Shown: in pieces, positions 17,939-25,799 of the stretch
Layout of the letters: each line of letters opens with the position of its first letter
Position numbering within the stretch: the first letter of the stretch is position 1
Origin: Caulobacter vibrioides
GTDB taxonomy: Bacteria > Pseudomonadota > Alphaproteobacteria > Caulobacterales > Caulobacteraceae
Direction of reading: 5' to 3'
Length of the DNA: 64,000 nt
Assembly (NCBI GenBank): GCA_001449105.1
Contig: LNIY01000002.1
Coordinates: forward strand, 48,859-112,858
The notes under the pieces: model-generated
What the model saw: the letters and a program-made list of their open reading frames with translations, nothing else
What the model was told of the DNA's origin: nothing
The model's database searches: none
Program-made: the position numbers and the translations under genes

Positions 17939-18286
17939 GTGACGGTGACGATCTACGGCATCAAGGCCTGCGATACGATGAAGAAGGCCCGCACCTGGCT
18001 GGACGAGCGCGGCGTGGCCTATGCCTTCCACGACTACAAGGTCGCCGGCGCCGATCGCGCCGACGTCGAGCGCTGGGTGGCTCAGCTGGGCTGGGAAACG
18101 GTGCTGAACCGCGCGGGCACGACCTTCCGCAAGCTGCCCGACGCCGACAAGACCGGCATCGACGCGGGCAAGGCCGTCGACCTGATGCTGGCCCAGCCCT
18201 CGATGATCAAGCGGCCGATTCTCGACGTCGACGGCAAGCTGCTGGCGGGCTTCAAACCCGATCAGTACACGGCCATTCTCGCCTGA
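17939..18286 (+). CDS. ArsC/Spx-family reductase-like protein (YffB type)
   Basis: A 115-aa thioredoxin-fold protein starting at GTG 17939. It opens with MTVTIYGIKACDTMKKARTW, where a single Cys (residue 11) replaces the CxxC of thioredoxins, and continues with RAGTTFRKLPDADK and the cis-Pro region MIKRPILDVDGKLLAGF. These features place it with YffB, a glutathione-dependent ArsC-like protein, rather than with true arsenate reductases; no arsenic genes are nearby. Its substrate is unknown. Confidence 0.88.
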   Translation: MTVTIYGIKACDTMKKARTWLDERGVAYAFHDYKVAGADRADVERWVAQLGWETVLNRAGTTFRKLPDADKTGIDAGKAVDLMLAQPSMIKRPILDVDGKLLAGFKPDQYTAILA

Positions 18287-18403
18287 CGAGCGAAACGCCG
18301 CTTGCGCGATTGACGCGAGTTGGCGAACTTTGGGGCGACAAGGGCCGCTTCGAGCGGCTAAGTCTTGGGGAAACGGCCGGTTCGTCCGGCGGCAGGGCAT
18401 TGA

Positions 18404-19084
18404 GTGGGCGTGACTTCGGGGCTTCCGTACGATCTGGCGATCTTTGATTTCGACGGCACGCTGGCCGACAGCGGCGCCGTGGTGCTGAAGCTCGTCAACC
18501 CGATGGCCAGGATGTACGGCTTCAAGAGCGTCACCGACGAGGAAGTCGAGATGCTCCGCGGTCGTCCCAACCGAGAGATCATCAAGTACCTGGGTGTCTC
18601 GGCCTGGAAGATCCCGATCATCGCCGCTCACGGCAAGAAGCTGATGGCCGCCGAGATCGGCTCGATCTCGCTGTTCCCTGGCGTTCCCGACATGCTGAAG
18701 GCCCTGTCGGAGGGCGGCGTGCGCCTGGCCGTGGTCAGCTCCAACAGCGAAGCGACCATCCGCACGGTGCTGGGACCCGATCTCGCCAAGCTGATCGACC
18801 ACTACGGCTGCGGCGCCTCGCTGTTCGGCAAGGCCAAGAAGTTCACCAAGGTCATCAAGACCGCCCGCGTGAAGCCGGGCCGGGTGATCTCGATCGGCGA
18901 CGAGACCCGCGACATCGACGCGGCCAACGCGCTGGGCCTGGCGTCCGGCGCCGTCACCTGGGGCTACGCCACCCGCCAGCTGCTGGTCGACCACGCGCCG
19001 ACCGTGCTGCTCGACGGGGTCGACGACATCGTCTCCAGCCTGACCCGGCGAGCCGCCGCCGCGCCGGCCGTCGCCACGGCCTGA
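18404..19084 (+). CDS. HAD-superfamily hydrolase (phosphoglycolate phosphatase-like)
   Basis: A 226-aa cytosolic HAD phosphatase starting at GTG 18404. Motif I is AIFDFDGTLADSG (nucleophile Asp about residue 15), motif II is LAVVSSNS, the Lys motif is near AKKFTKVIK, and motif IV is ISIGDETRDIDAANALG. The cap is helical, as in subfamily IA enzymes such as Gph. The substrate cannot be read from sequence. It stands alone between the ArsC-like gene and the sigma cassette. Confidence 0.87.
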   Translation: MGVTSGLPYDLAIFDFDGTLADSGAVVLKLVNPMARMYGFKSVTDEEVEMLRGRPNREIIKYLGVSAWKIPIIAAHGKKLMAAEIGSISLFPGVPDMLKALSEGGVRLAVVSSNSEATIRTVLGPDLAKLIDHYGCGASLFGKAKKFTKVIKTARVKPGRVISIGDETRDIDAANALGLASGAVTWGYATRQLLVDHAPTVLLDGVDDIVSSLTRRAAAAPAVATA

Positions 19085-19199
19085 TCCCTTACGAAAGTTT
19101 CATCCGGGCGGGCGCCTCCAAACGGCGCCGCCAAAGCCTCTTCCCTGTACGAGACGAAAGCGACAGGCTCTCGTCGAAACAATTCGAGGGGAACAGGTC

Positions 19200-19598
19200 A
19201 TGGAACTTGGAATCCTGGTGCCGCTGGCGCCGTTCATCATGGTCGTCTGCATCGTCGTCATCCCGATGTGGCTGAAGAGCCGCGATCGGCGGGAGATGCA
19301 GGCCACCGTCCGCGCCGCCATCGAGAAGGGCCAAGCGCTGCCGCCCGAGCTGATCGAGGCGATGAGCAAGGAAGTCAAACCGCCCAAGGAATCGTCGGCC
19401 CTGCGCGACATGCGCGTCGGCGTCATCCTGATCGCCGTGGGCGCTGGCATCGCGGTGCTGGGCTTCATGCTGGGCCAGATCGAGGGCGACGCCCTGCATC
19501 CGATGCTCGGCGTGTCCGCCATCCCGGCCCTGATCGGGGTCGCCTACGTCATTCTCAGCTTCTTCAACCCCAACAAGGGTCACCGGCCGGACGCCTGA
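19200..19598 (+). CDS. DUF6249-type small membrane protein
   Basis: A 132-aa protein with one N-terminal hydrophobic helix (residues 4-24), a charged segment with AAIEKGQALPPELIEAM, and two further membrane helices (about residues 75-92 and 102-120). The family name is from memory of similar proteins encoded next to ECF sigma factors; its role is unknown. It is separated by 34 bases from the sigma factor gene downstream and so probably belongs to the same operon. It may sense or modulate the sigma/anti-sigma pair. Confidence 0.72.
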   Translation: MELGILVPLAPFIMVVCIVVIPMWLKSRDRREMQATVRAAIEKGQALPPELIEAMSKEVKPPKESSALRDMRVGVILIAVGAGIAVLGFMLGQIEGDALHPMLGVSAIPALIGVAYVILSFFNPNKGHRPDA

Positions 19599-19632
19599 CG
19601 CGGCGCCTTTGGGGGAAGAGGGGACTTTCATC

Positions 19633-20208
19633 ATGGGCATCGAACGCCCACCCACCACCGGTCACGACGTCGAGCTGGCGGCCCTGGCCGCCACCGGCGA
19701 CCGCCGGGCCTACGGGGAGCTGGTGCGCAGGCACGGCTCCTCGGTGAGAGGCCTGCTGCGGCGCCTGGGCGCCGATCCGGCCACGGCCGACGACGTCGCC
19801 CAGGACGCCTTCCTGGTCGGCTTCGAGCAGATCGCCGACTATCGCGGCGAGGGGTCTTTCGGCGGCTGGATCAAGAAGACGGCCGCGCGGCTCTATCTGC
19901 GCAAGGTCAAGCGCGACGCGCGCCTGATCTTCTCGGACGCCGCGCCGGAGGAGGCCGCGCCGGCCATCCCGGGCGATGCGCCCGGCGACCGGCTCGACCT
20001 CGACGAGGCGCTCAAGGGCCTGTCGCGCGGCGAACGGCTGTGCGTCTCGCTCTGCTACGGCGCGGACTGGTCTCATTCGGAGGCTGCGGAAGCCTTGAAC
20101 ATCCCGGTCGGGACGGTCAAATCCCATGTCAAACGTGGTCTGGATAAACTCAGGGCCAAGCTGGCCCCGCCCACGGACGGATCGGCGCGGAGGGAAGGTC
20201 ATGGTTGA
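19633..20208 (+). CDS. ECF-type RNA polymerase sigma factor
   Basis: A 191-aa group 4 sigma factor. Region 2 spans about residues 15-85 with YGELVRRHGSSVRGLLRRLG, DDVAQDAFLVGFEQI and FGGWIKKTAARL; region 4 spans about 115-180 with LSRGERLCVSLCYGADWSHS and the helix-turn-helix EAAEALNIPVGTVKSHVKRG. The frame extends to a TTG at 19609, but ATG 19633 has a GGGGGAAGAGGGGA purine run at suitable distance. Its end overlaps the next gene by eight bases, as sigma/anti-sigma pairs often do. Confidence 0.9.
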   Translation: MGIERPPTTGHDVELAALAATGDRRAYGELVRRHGSSVRGLLRRLGADPATADDVAQDAFLVGFEQIADYRGEGSFGGWIKKTAARLYLRKVKRDARLIFSDAAPEEAAPAIPGDAPGDRLDLDEALKGLSRGERLCVSLCYGADWSHSEAAEALNIPVGTVKSHVKRGLDKLRAKLAPPTDGSARREGHG

Positions 20209-20581
20209 TCGCGACTTCGACGCGCAGCTGTCGCGGCTGTTTTCCGATCCGCCGGCGTTTTCCGACGCCGAGGCCTTCCATGCGCGGGTCGAGCGACGCC
20301 TCGACCGGGGCTGGGCGCTGCGCCGGCTGGCGATCGGCGCGGCCGGCGGCGTCGCCGGTCTGATCGCGGTCGGGCAACTGATCGCCAGCCGCTTCGCCTC
20401 CGACCTGCGGGCCGCCTCCAGCGAGAGCGTCTCGACGGTGGATATCGGCGTCGACAAGCTGATGGACCAGGTGAATCAGTTCGTCGCCACGCCCGCCAGC
20501 GTAGAAACCCTTTGGCTCGGCGCCGCTCTTGCGGCTATCGCTCTGACCTTCGCCGTCACCCGACTGGTCGAAGAGTTCTAA
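20201..20581 (+). CDS. Putative membrane anti-sigma factor
   Basis: A 126-aa protein with a soluble N-terminus of about 42 residues ([20 protein letters not shown]), a membrane helix (about 46-65), a periplasmic or loop segment of about 40 residues, and a second membrane helix near the C-terminus ([17 protein letters not shown]). It overlaps the ECF sigma gene by eight bases. Position, size and topology suggest an anti-sigma factor, but there is no zinc-binding HxxxCxxC motif and no recognisable anti-sigma domain, so this is an inference from context. Confidence 0.6.
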   Translation: MVDRDFDAQLSRLFSDPPAFSDAEAFHARVERRLDRGWALRRLAIGAAGGVAGLIAVGQLIASRFASDLRAASSESVSTVDIGVDKLMDQVNQFVATPASVETLWLGAALAAIALTFAVTRLVEEF

Positions 20582-20637
20582 ACCGGAGGCGGCCCCCCGC
20601 CGCGCTCCGGGCGTCCGCAATAGAGCCGGAGCGAGTC

Positions 20638-21465
20638 TTGTCCGCCCATCGTCAGGAGACGGTCCGCCGTCTCGCCGCCCCCGATATCGCCGCCCGCAAG
20701 GGCGGCGTTCCGATCGTCTGTCTCACCGCCTACACCGCCCCGGTGGCGGCCGCCCTCGACGACGCCTGCGACCTGCTGCTGGTCGGCGACTCGCTGGGCA
20801 TGGTCGTGCACGGCCTGCCCAACACGGTCGGCGTGACCATGGAAATGATGATCCTGCACGGCCAGGCGGTCATGCGCGGCTCCAGGAAGGCCATGGTGGT
20901 CATCGACATGCCGTTCGGCTCCTATGAGGGCGCGCCGGAAGAGGCCTACGCCAACGCCGTCCGCCTGATGAAGGAGACCGGCGCCCAGGCCGTGAAGGTC
21001 GAGAGCGGCCCGACCGTGCCCGAGACCATCCGCTACCTCGTCGATCGTGGCGTGCCGGTGATGGGCCATGTGGGCCTGCGGCCGCAGGCGGTGCTGGTCG
21101 ACGGCGGCTTCAAGGCCAAGGGCCGCGACGAGGAAGGCCGCCAGAAGATTCTGGCCGAGGCCCGCGCCACCGCCGACGCCGGCGCCTTCGCCGTCGTCAT
21201 CGAAGGCGTCGCCGAGGCCCTGGCCCGCGAGATCACGCAGGCCATCGCCCCGCCGACCATCGGCATCGGCGCCTCGGCCGGCTGCGACGGCCAGGTGCTG
21301 GTCAGCGACGACATGCTGGGCCTGTTCGACTGGACCCCCAAGTTCGTCCGTCGCTACGCCGACCTGAAGGGCGCGATCGAAAAGGCCGCGGCCGACTACG
21401 CCCGCGACGTCCAGGACCGCAGCTTCCCCGGCGTGGCCGAGACGTATTACGCCAAGAAGGATTGA
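20638..21465 (+). CDS. panB: 3-methyl-2-oxobutanoate hydroxymethyltransferase
   Basis: PanB makes ketopantoate from alpha-ketoisovalerate and methylene-tetrahydrofolate, the first step toward pantothenate and CoA. The protein (275 aa) has [50 protein letters not shown] and GHVGLRPQ, all typical. The frame is open to 20512 with an ATG, but homology begins at [15 protein letters not shown] at 20638 preceded by GGAG fits, and I choose it. An inverted repeat follows the gene. Confidence 0.94.
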   Translation: MSAHRQETVRRLAAPDIAARKGGVPIVCLTAYTAPVAAALDDACDLLLVGDSLGMVVHGLPNTVGVTMEMMILHGQAVMRGSRKAMVVIDMPFGSYEGAPEEAYANAVRLMKETGAQAVKVESGPTVPETIRYLVDRGVPVMGHVGLRPQAVLVDGGFKAKGRDEEGRQKILAEARATADAGAFAVVIEGVAEALAREITQAIAPPTIGIGASAGCDGQVLVSDDMLGLFDWTPKFVRRYADLKGAIEKAAADYARDVQDRSFPGVAETYYAKKD

Positions 21466-21475
21466 GGAAAGGACC

Positions 21476-21602
21476 CTCTCCCTGAAGGGGGAGGTGGCCC
21501 GTAGGGTCGGAGGGGGAAATGGCTGATGAGGTCGGCGTGACCTCAAAGCCTGCGATCACTTCCCCCTCAGTCGCTTCGCGACAGCTCCCCCTTCAGGGGG
21601 AG
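21476..21602. repeat. Intergenic inverted repeat, family A (45-bp arms)
   Basis: The only gene-free stretch above 300 bases, 21466-21803, holds this element and a promoter candidate. Arms at 21476-21520 and 21558-21602 are imperfect inverse copies; each begins with a short CTCCCCCTGAAGGGGGAG-like palindrome and ends in a GAGGGGGAA-like block. The 37-base centre is unrelated. The transcript would fold into a long cruciform-like hairpin. This looks like a REP/MITE-type palindromic unit found between genes; it may also end panB transcription. Confidence 0.8.
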
Positions 21603-21660
21603 CGTCTTGTGGCGATGGCCCTCCGTCGCGGATACCCTTCCAAACCGAGGTTCCCCGCCG

Positions 21661-21687
21661 TTGCGGCGGCGGCGGACACGCTATAGG
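21661..21687 (+). promoter_or_regulatory. Candidate housekeeping promoter for the TPR-bamB-der operon
   Basis: TTGCGGC at 21661-21667, 12 bases, then GCTATAGG at 21680-21687. This resembles the Caulobacter sigma-73 pattern TTGACGS-N10-14-GCTANAWC with a few mismatches. It lies about 117 bases before the GTG start of the TPR gene. Supported only by pattern. Confidence 0.4.
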
Positions 21688-21803
21688 TTCGCCGCCTGCG
21701 TCGCGGCCAGCGCCTCGACTCCTGATGTTTCAACCTTGCGTCGTCCGGAACCGTCCGGGCCGCGACGCCCCGGCGCCCCGGCGCCCGTACTGGAGCCTCG
21801 TTC

Positions 21804-22553
21804 GTGGTCGATGTGTTTGACGAGGTCGAAGAGCAGCTTCGCTCCGACCGCTACAAGACCTTCGCGCTGAAGTCGCTGCCCGTCCTGGGCGCGGTGGCCG
21901 TGGTCGCGGTCCTCGGCGTCGGCGGCTGGTGGGGCTGGACGGCCTACGAGAGCAGCCGCGCCAACAAGGCGTCGGAAGCTGTGCAGGCGACGCTGGAGGC
22001 CTACGAGAAGGACGGCCCGGCCAAGGCCTTCTCCGAGTTCGAAAAGCTGTCGAAGGAAGGCAACGCGGGCTACCGCGCGCTGGCCCTGATGCAGATGGGC
22101 GGCATCCGCCTGGACGAGGGCAAGACCAAGGAAGCCGTCGGCTATTTCGACGAAGCGGCCAAGATTGCTCCCGATCCTGTCATGGGTGACATAGCCCGCC
22201 TCAAATCCGCCTTCGCGCTCATGGACACGGCTCCGTATCAGGAGATCGAGTCGAGGCTGACCCCGTTGACCGGCGAGAAGAGCCCTTACCGCGTGCAGGC
22301 CAAGGAAGCGCTGGCGTTCGCCAAGCTTCAGGCCGGCAAGACGGCCGAGGCGCGCGGCGATTTCGTCGTGCTTTCGCTGCTGTCGGACGGTTCGGACGAC
22401 ACCCGCCAGCGCGCCCAGGCCGCGATCCAGATGATCGACTCCGGCTCGGCCAAGGCCCTGCCGGCGGCCGTCAAGGCCGCCGCCGCTCTGCCGCCGCCGG
22501 TCCAACTCGCGCCCGGCCAGCTGCCGCCGGGCCTGCAACCCCAAGCTCAATGA
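21804..22553 (+). CDS. YfgM-like membrane-anchored tetratricopeptide protein
   Basis: A 249-aa protein with a short cytoplasmic N-terminus (VDVFDEVEEQLRSDRYKTF), one membrane helix (about residues 26-48) and a periplasmic helical-repeat domain containing a TPR pattern (YRALALMQMGGIRLDEGKTK, AVGYFDEAAKIAP). The last 40 residues are Pro/Ala/Gln-rich. The E. coli homologue YfgM is encoded before bamB and der as here and associates with the SecYEG-PpiD periplasmic chaperone site. GTG start at 21804. It overlaps bamB by four bases (ATGA). Confidence 0.88.
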   Translation: MVDVFDEVEEQLRSDRYKTFALKSLPVLGAVAVVAVLGVGGWWGWTAYESSRANKASEAVQATLEAYEKDGPAKAFSEFEKLSKEGNAGYRALALMQMGGIRLDEGKTKEAVGYFDEAAKIAPDPVMGDIARLKSAFALMDTAPYQEIESRLTPLTGEKSPYRVQAKEALAFAKLQAGKTAEARGDFVVLSLLSDGSDDTRQRAQAAIQMIDSGSAKALPAAVKAAAALPPPVQLAPGQLPPGLQPQAQ

Positions 22554-23977
22554 GCCGCCGACCCATGACTCTGAAGCGTTCCCTGCTGCTCGCCGCGATG
22601 ATGTCGGCCGCGGTGTCGGTGACCGGTTGCTCGACGGTGTCGAAGCTCAACCCCTTCGGCAAGGACGAGAAGAACAAGGCCCAGGCCAGCCAAGGCCAGC
22701 GGATCTCGGTCATCGCCTTCGACCAGAAGGTCGAGGCGGCCGACGGCCTGAAGGGCGTCGACTTCTTCCTGCCCGAGCCGCAAGCCCAGGCCGACTGGCG
22801 CCTGCCGGGCGGAAGCCCCGAGCAGTCGGTCGAGCACGTCGCCGCCGCCAAGGACTTCGAGATCGCCTGGCGCAAGGGCTTCGGCCAGAAGGCCAACCGC
22901 GCCTTCCACATCACCGCCAACCCGGTCTCGGCCGAGGGCAAGATCTTCGTGCTCGACGGCGAGGCCAAGGTTTCGGCGCTCGACGCCGTCACGGGCGAGA
23001 CCCTGTGGCGCAAGGACCTGCGTCCGGCTCGCCAGCCGGGCAAGCGCGGCTTCCTGGGCATCGGCGGCCGCAAGGACGACACCAAGGGCTTCGGCGGCGG
23101 CGTCGCCTACGCCGACGGCAAGCTCTACGTCTCGTCGGGCTTCCGCTTCGTGGCCCAGCTCGACGCGGCCACCGGCAAGGAAAACTGGCGCCAGGCCACC
23201 AGCACGCCGGTCCACGCCGCGCCGACCGTGGCCGACGGCCGCGTCTTCGTGGTCTCGACCGACAACGAGCTGCTGACCTTCGCCGCCGGCGACGGCACGC
23301 CGGGCTGGACCTACCAGGCCCTGATCGAGCCGGCCCGCATCCTGGGCGGTTCGAGCCCGGCCGTCAGCGGCGACACCGTCGTCGCCGGCTTCGCCTCGGG
23401 CGAACTGGTGGCCCTGCGCGCCGGCAACGGCAACGACCTGTGGAGCGAGGCCCTCAGCCGCGCCAGCCGCACCAACGCCCTGTCGGAAATCCGCGACATC
23501 GCCGGCCGCCCGGTGATCTACAAGGGCGACGTCTACGCCGTCAGCCACTCGGGCGTGTTCGCCGCCACCGACCTGCGCACCGGCCAGGCCCGCTGGACCC
23601 TGCCGGTCACCGCGACCACCACCCCCTGGCCCGTCGGCGACGTGGTCTACGTGGTCGACAAGGCCGGCCAGGTGATCTGCGCCTCGCGCGACGGCGGCCA
23701 GATTCACTGGCTCCGTGATCTCAACGAGACCGATAAGCTCTCCAAGAAGCAGAAGAAGAAGCTGGCCAAGCGTCCGCGCGTCTGGTCCAGCCCGATCCTG
23801 GCTTCGGGCCGTCTGATCACGGTGTCGAGCTACGGTGAGGCCGTGGCCCTGAACCCCAAGACCGGCGCCACGGAAAAGACCCTGAAGATCGGCGCGCCGG
23901 TCCTCATGGCTCCGATCGCCGTCGGCGACAAGGTCTACCTCGCCACCGAAGACGCGGATCTGATCGCGATCCGCTGA
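22550..23977 (+). CDS. bamB: Outer membrane protein assembly lipoprotein BamB (PQQ-repeat beta-propeller)
   Basis: A 475-aa lipoprotein with a lipobox ending SVTGC (Cys about residue 27), then a beta-propeller built from PQQ-like repeats such as VSALDAVTGETLWRKDL, VAQLDAATGKENWR, LVALRAGNGNDLWSEAL and VFAATDLRTGQARWTLP. BamB binds the POTRA domains of BamA and aids outer membrane protein folding. Longer than E. coli BamB (392 aa), mostly through an N-terminal spacer. The TPR-bamB-der order supports the assignment. Confidence 0.92.
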   Translation: MSRRPMTLKRSLLLAAMMSAAVSVTGCSTVSKLNPFGKDEKNKAQASQGQRISVIAFDQKVEAADGLKGVDFFLPEPQAQADWRLPGGSPEQSVEHVAAAKDFEIAWRKGFGQKANRAFHITANPVSAEGKIFVLDGEAKVSALDAVTGETLWRKDLRPARQPGKRGFLGIGGRKDDTKGFGGGVAYADGKLYVSSGFRFVAQLDAATGKENWRQATSTPVHAAPTVADGRVFVVSTDNELLTFAAGDGTPGWTYQALIEPARILGGSSPAVSGDTVVAGFASGELVALRAGNGNDLWSEALSRASRTNALSEIRDIAGRPVIYKGDVYAVSHSGVFAATDLRTGQARWTLPVTATTTPWPVGDVVYVVDKAGQVICASRDGGQIHWLRDLNETDKLSKKQKKKLAKRPRVWSSPILASGRLITVSSYGEAVALNPKTGATEKTLKIGAPVLMAPIAVGDKVYLATEDADLIAIR

Positions 23978-23983
23978 CCCTTA

Positions 23984-24005
23984 CCGGGCTCCTTTTTGAG
24001 CCCGG
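23984..24005 (+). terminator. Hairpin after bamB
   Basis: An 8-bp perfect stem (23984-23991 with 23998-24005) with a T-rich loop, six bases after the bamB stop. There is no T tract after the stem, so it may act as an attenuator or RNA-stability hairpin together with the next hairpin. Confidence 0.45.
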
Positions 24006-24026
24006 CCGTCATCCACACCGTCCCGG

Positions 24027-24065
24027 GCCCGGGCTGGCGAATCGCCGGCCCGGGCTTGTTGCTTT
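24027..24065 (+). terminator. Second hairpin between bamB and der, with T-rich tail
   Basis: A 14-bp stem (24027-24040 with 24042-24055, one G-T wobble) is followed by TTGTTGCTTT. It is a better terminator candidate than the hairpin before it. If it works, der would need its own promoter or depend on read-through, since only 33 bases separate it from the der ATG. Confidence 0.5.
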
Positions 24066-24098
24066 GCCGGGACCCGAAAAATCGACTACTGACCGCCT

Positions 24099-25781
24099 AT
24101 GCCTTTGAAACTCGCCATCGTCGGCCGCCCCAATGTGGGCAAGTCCACGCTGTTCAACCGTCTTGCCGGCAAGAAGCTGGCCCTGGTCGACGACCAACCG
24201 GGGGTCACCCGTGACCGCCGCTTCGCGCACGGCCGCCTGGGCGACCTCGACCTGGAGCTGATCGACACCGCCGGCTTCGAGGACGTCACCGACGAGAGCC
24301 TGGAAGCGCGCATGCGCGCCCAGACCGAACTGGCCATCGACGAGGCCGACGTCGCGCTGTTCGTGTTCGACGCCCGCGAGGGCCTGACGCCGCTCGACAA
24401 GATTTTCGCCGAGATGCTGCGCCGCCGGAACAAGCCGGTCGTGGTCGCCGCCAACAAGTCGGAAGGCAAGCAGGCCGAGGTCGGCGCCGCCGAGGCTCAC
24501 CGTCTGGGGCTGGGCGACCCGATTCCGATCAGCGGGGAGCACGGCGAGGGCATGGCCGACCTCTACGCGGCGCTCCTGGCGGTGACGCCGGAAGAGCTGC
24601 AGGAAGAGTTCGAGGACTACGACGACGACACCAAGCCGATCAAGATCGCCATCATCGGCCGTCCGAACGCCGGCAAGTCGACCCTGGTCAACCGCCTCAT
24701 CGGCGAGCAGCGCCTGCTGACCGGCCCGGAAGCGGGCATCACCCGCGATTCGATCTCGGTCGACTGGACCTGGGACGGCCGCAAGATCCGCCTCGTCGAC
24801 ACCGCCGGCCTGCGCAAGAAGGCCAAGGTCAACGAGAAGCTCGAAAAGCTCTCGACCCAGGACACCATCCGCTCGATGACCTTCGCCGAGGTCGTGCTGC
24901 TGGTGATGGACGCCACCCATCCGTTCGAGACCCAGGACCTGCAGATCGCCGACCTGGCCGAGCGGGAAGGGCGCTGCGTCGTTTTCGTGCTGGCCAAGTG
25001 GGACCTGATCGAGGACCCGGGCCAGACGCTGAAGGACTTCAACGAGCACGCCGAGCGTATGCTGCCCCAGCTGCGGGGCGCGCCCGTCGTGGCCCTGTCG
25101 GGCGAGACCGGCCGCGGCGTCGAGCGCCTGATGCCGGCCGTGATCAAGACGCACCGCGACTGGTCGACCAAGGTCAAGACCCGCGACCTGAACGACTGGC
25201 TGCAACTGGCGATGCAAAGGCACCCGCCGCCCTCCGTCGGCGGCAAGCGCGTCAAGCCGAAGTACATGGCTCAGACCAAGGCCCGCCCGCCGACGTTCGT
25301 GCTGTTCTCGAGCCGCGCCGACCAGATGCCCGACCACTACCGGCGCTATCTGGTCAACAGCCTGCGGGAAAGCTTCGACCTGCCGGGCGTGCCGCTGCGC
25401 ATCACCATCAAGTCTGGCGCCAACCCCTATGCCGACGCCGAGCAGGGGTATGTTGTTAAGGGCAAGCGGGCCTTCGACAAGAAGGAAGCCGAGAAGGCGC
25501 GCCTGAAGGCCTCGCGCAACACGATCAAGAAGTCGGCCCAGAAGGCGACGGTTTCGGCCGAGCTTCCCGAGGCGGCCAAGGCGGATGCCGGCAAGGCGGC
25601 CGTGAAGTCGGTCAAGCCCCAGGGCCCCAAGGCCCAGAAGAAGGTGTCGACCACGCCGAGCTACAAGGTCGGCACGAAGAGCGCCGGCGGCAAGGCCGGG
25701 TCGGCGGTTCGCCGCCCGGTCGCCGGCTCGCGCGTGGTGCGCGGCAACAAGACCCCCGGCGGCCGTCCCAAGGGACGCTAG
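24099..25781 (+). CDS. der: Ribosome biogenesis GTPase Der (EngA)
   Basis: An essential double GTPase for 50S subunit assembly. The 560-aa protein has a first G domain with [10 protein letters not shown] (residues 8-17), DTAGFED and NKSE, a second with GRPNAGKST (about 187-195), [11 protein letters not shown] and AKWD, then the KH-like domain. The final 90 or so residues form a Lys/Ala/Gly-rich, low-complexity tail ([20 protein letters not shown] onwards) absent from E. coli Der (490 aa); similar basic tails occur in alphaproteobacterial ribosome factors and may hold rRNA. Confidence 0.96.
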   Translation: MPLKLAIVGRPNVGKSTLFNRLAGKKLALVDDQPGVTRDRRFAHGRLGDLDLELIDTAGFEDVTDESLEARMRAQTELAIDEADVALFVFDAREGLTPLDKIFAEMLRRRNKPVVVAANKSEGKQAEVGAAEAHRLGLGDPIPISGEHGEGMADLYAALLAVTPEELQEEFEDYDDDTKPIKIAIIGRPNAGKSTLVNRLIGEQRLLTGPEAGITRDSISVDWTWDGRKIRLVDTAGLRKKAKVNEKLEKLSTQDTIRSMTFAEVVLLVMDATHPFETQDLQIADLAEREGRCVVFVLAKWDLIEDPGQTLKDFNEHAERMLPQLRGAPVVALSGETGRGVERLMPAVIKTHRDWSTKVKTRDLNDWLQLAMQRHPPPSVGGKRVKPKYMAQTKARPPTFVLFSSRADQMPDHYRRYLVNSLRESFDLPGVPLRITIKSGANPYADAEQGYVVKGKRAFDKKEAEKARLKASRNTIKKSAQKATVSAELPEAAKADAGKAAVKSVKPQGPKAQKKVSTTPSYKVGTKSAGGKAGSAVRRPVAGSRVVRGNKTPGGRPKGR

Positions 25782-25799
25782 GGACGGCCGGGGAGGGGT

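Noticed and set aside
17939..18286. Arsenate reductase function
   Set aside because: The protein belongs to the ArsC-like fold, but the YffB-like motif and lack of ars genes argue against arsenate as substrate.
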